Assembly: GCA_021773135.1 (NCBI GenBank)
Contig: JAJFKP010000038.1
Location: forward strand, 1 to 64,000
Direction: 5' to 3'
DNA length: 64,000 nt
Source of the DNA: Woeseiaceae bacterium
GTDB taxonomy: Bacteria; Pseudomonadota; Gammaproteobacteria; Steroidobacterales; Woeseiaceae
Shown here: in pieces, positions 63,922 through 64,000 of the stretch
Layout of the letters: the number at the start of each line of letters is the position of its first letter
How positions within the stretch are numbered: the first letter of the stretch is position 1
Translations under genes and position numbers: made by a program
Notes under the pieces: generated by a model
Told to the model about the DNA's origin: nothing
Databases searched by the model: none
What the model saw: only the letters and a program-made list of their open reading frames with translations

Positions 63922-64000
63922 ACGATCGCGGCCAAACCAGGTTCTACAGTTCCTTAGTCAGCCAATAGGTACAGCTTTAGCCGTGGTTGAATCCGGGCAC
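63922..64000. other. End of window, no feature seen
   Basis: 79 bases after the cyclase-FHA stop; nothing recognisable. Confidence 0.3.

Noticed and set aside
1-64000. tRNA, rRNA, CRISPR array, prophage or integrative element
   Set aside because: No cloverleaf, rRNA-like stretch, regular spaced repeats, integrase or phage genes were seen.

Overview
The window looks like chromosomal DNA of a free-living, probably marine gammaproteobacterium. Three observations support this. There is a GlrK/QseG/GlrR (QseEGF) two-component locus. There is an arginine operon of the Xanthomonas kind, built on N-acetylornithine carbamoyltransferase and a fused acetylglutamate kinase/synthase. There are also many envelope lipoproteins, a TonB receptor and c-di-GMP enzymes. 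I cannot name the genus; a Woeseiaceae/Steroidobacterales/Xanthomonadales-like lineage is an inference from gene content. I see no rRNA, tRNA, CRISPR array, integrase or intact insertion sequence.

Region 1 (1-20.6 kb) is an exopolysaccharide/envelope-glycan locus on both strands. It holds a heparinase II/III-type lyase (its 5' end may lie outside the window), a GT4 glycosyltransferase, a large polytopic membrane protein, a sulfotransferase, a CelD/FemAB-type acetyltransferase and a GINT1-like propeller protein. It also carries a split Wzz-type co-polymerase plus BY-kinase plus Wza-type export protein, and a WecA/MraY-type initiating sugar-phosphate transferase. A second acetyltransferase, two ATP-grasp ligases around a small anchored Fn3-like protein, and a PrpF-type isomerase complete it. 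The product is probably a modified (acylated/sulfated) surface polysaccharide.

Region 2 (20.7-26.8 kb, minus strand) has a DUF6152 pair of exported proteins, the GlrR-QseG-GlrK envelope-stress module and galE. Region 3 (27-41.9 kb) has a secreted HEXXH metalloprotease-like lipoprotein and a small lipoprotein. It continues with two multidomain c-di-GMP enzymes, an N-formylglutamate amidohydrolase/YbdK-type ligase pair, a DUF4397 lipoprotein, and divergent aldehyde dehydrogenase and FAD-linked oxidase genes. Region 4 (42-51 kb) has a ZnuD-like TonB receptor with a small His/Cys protein, then a stress-type block: DksA/TraR zinc finger, Ca-type P-type ATPase, LOG protein and a beta-CASP metallo-hydrolase. 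A decayed second copy of the DksA/ATPase junction follows. Region 5 (51.3-54.6 kb) has two tandem secreted proteins sharing a peptidoglycan-binding-like domain. It also has a dead REP-associated tyrosine transposase with three in-frame stops, flanked by REP-like palindromes.

Region 6 (54.7-60.7 kb) is the arginine operon argF'-argG-argE-argB/A-argC, translationally coupled through argB/A. Just upstream lies what I consider the most interesting element in the window. A short reading frame ends in a run of arginine codons (RRRSRRRS), followed by a strong rho-independent terminator and a complete set of mutually exclusive pairing segments 1-2-3-4. This is the layout of a ribosome-mediated transcription attenuator for arginine. 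Region 7 (60.8-64 kb) has dusA, a SAM methyltransferase and a class III nucleotide cyclase fused to an FHA domain.
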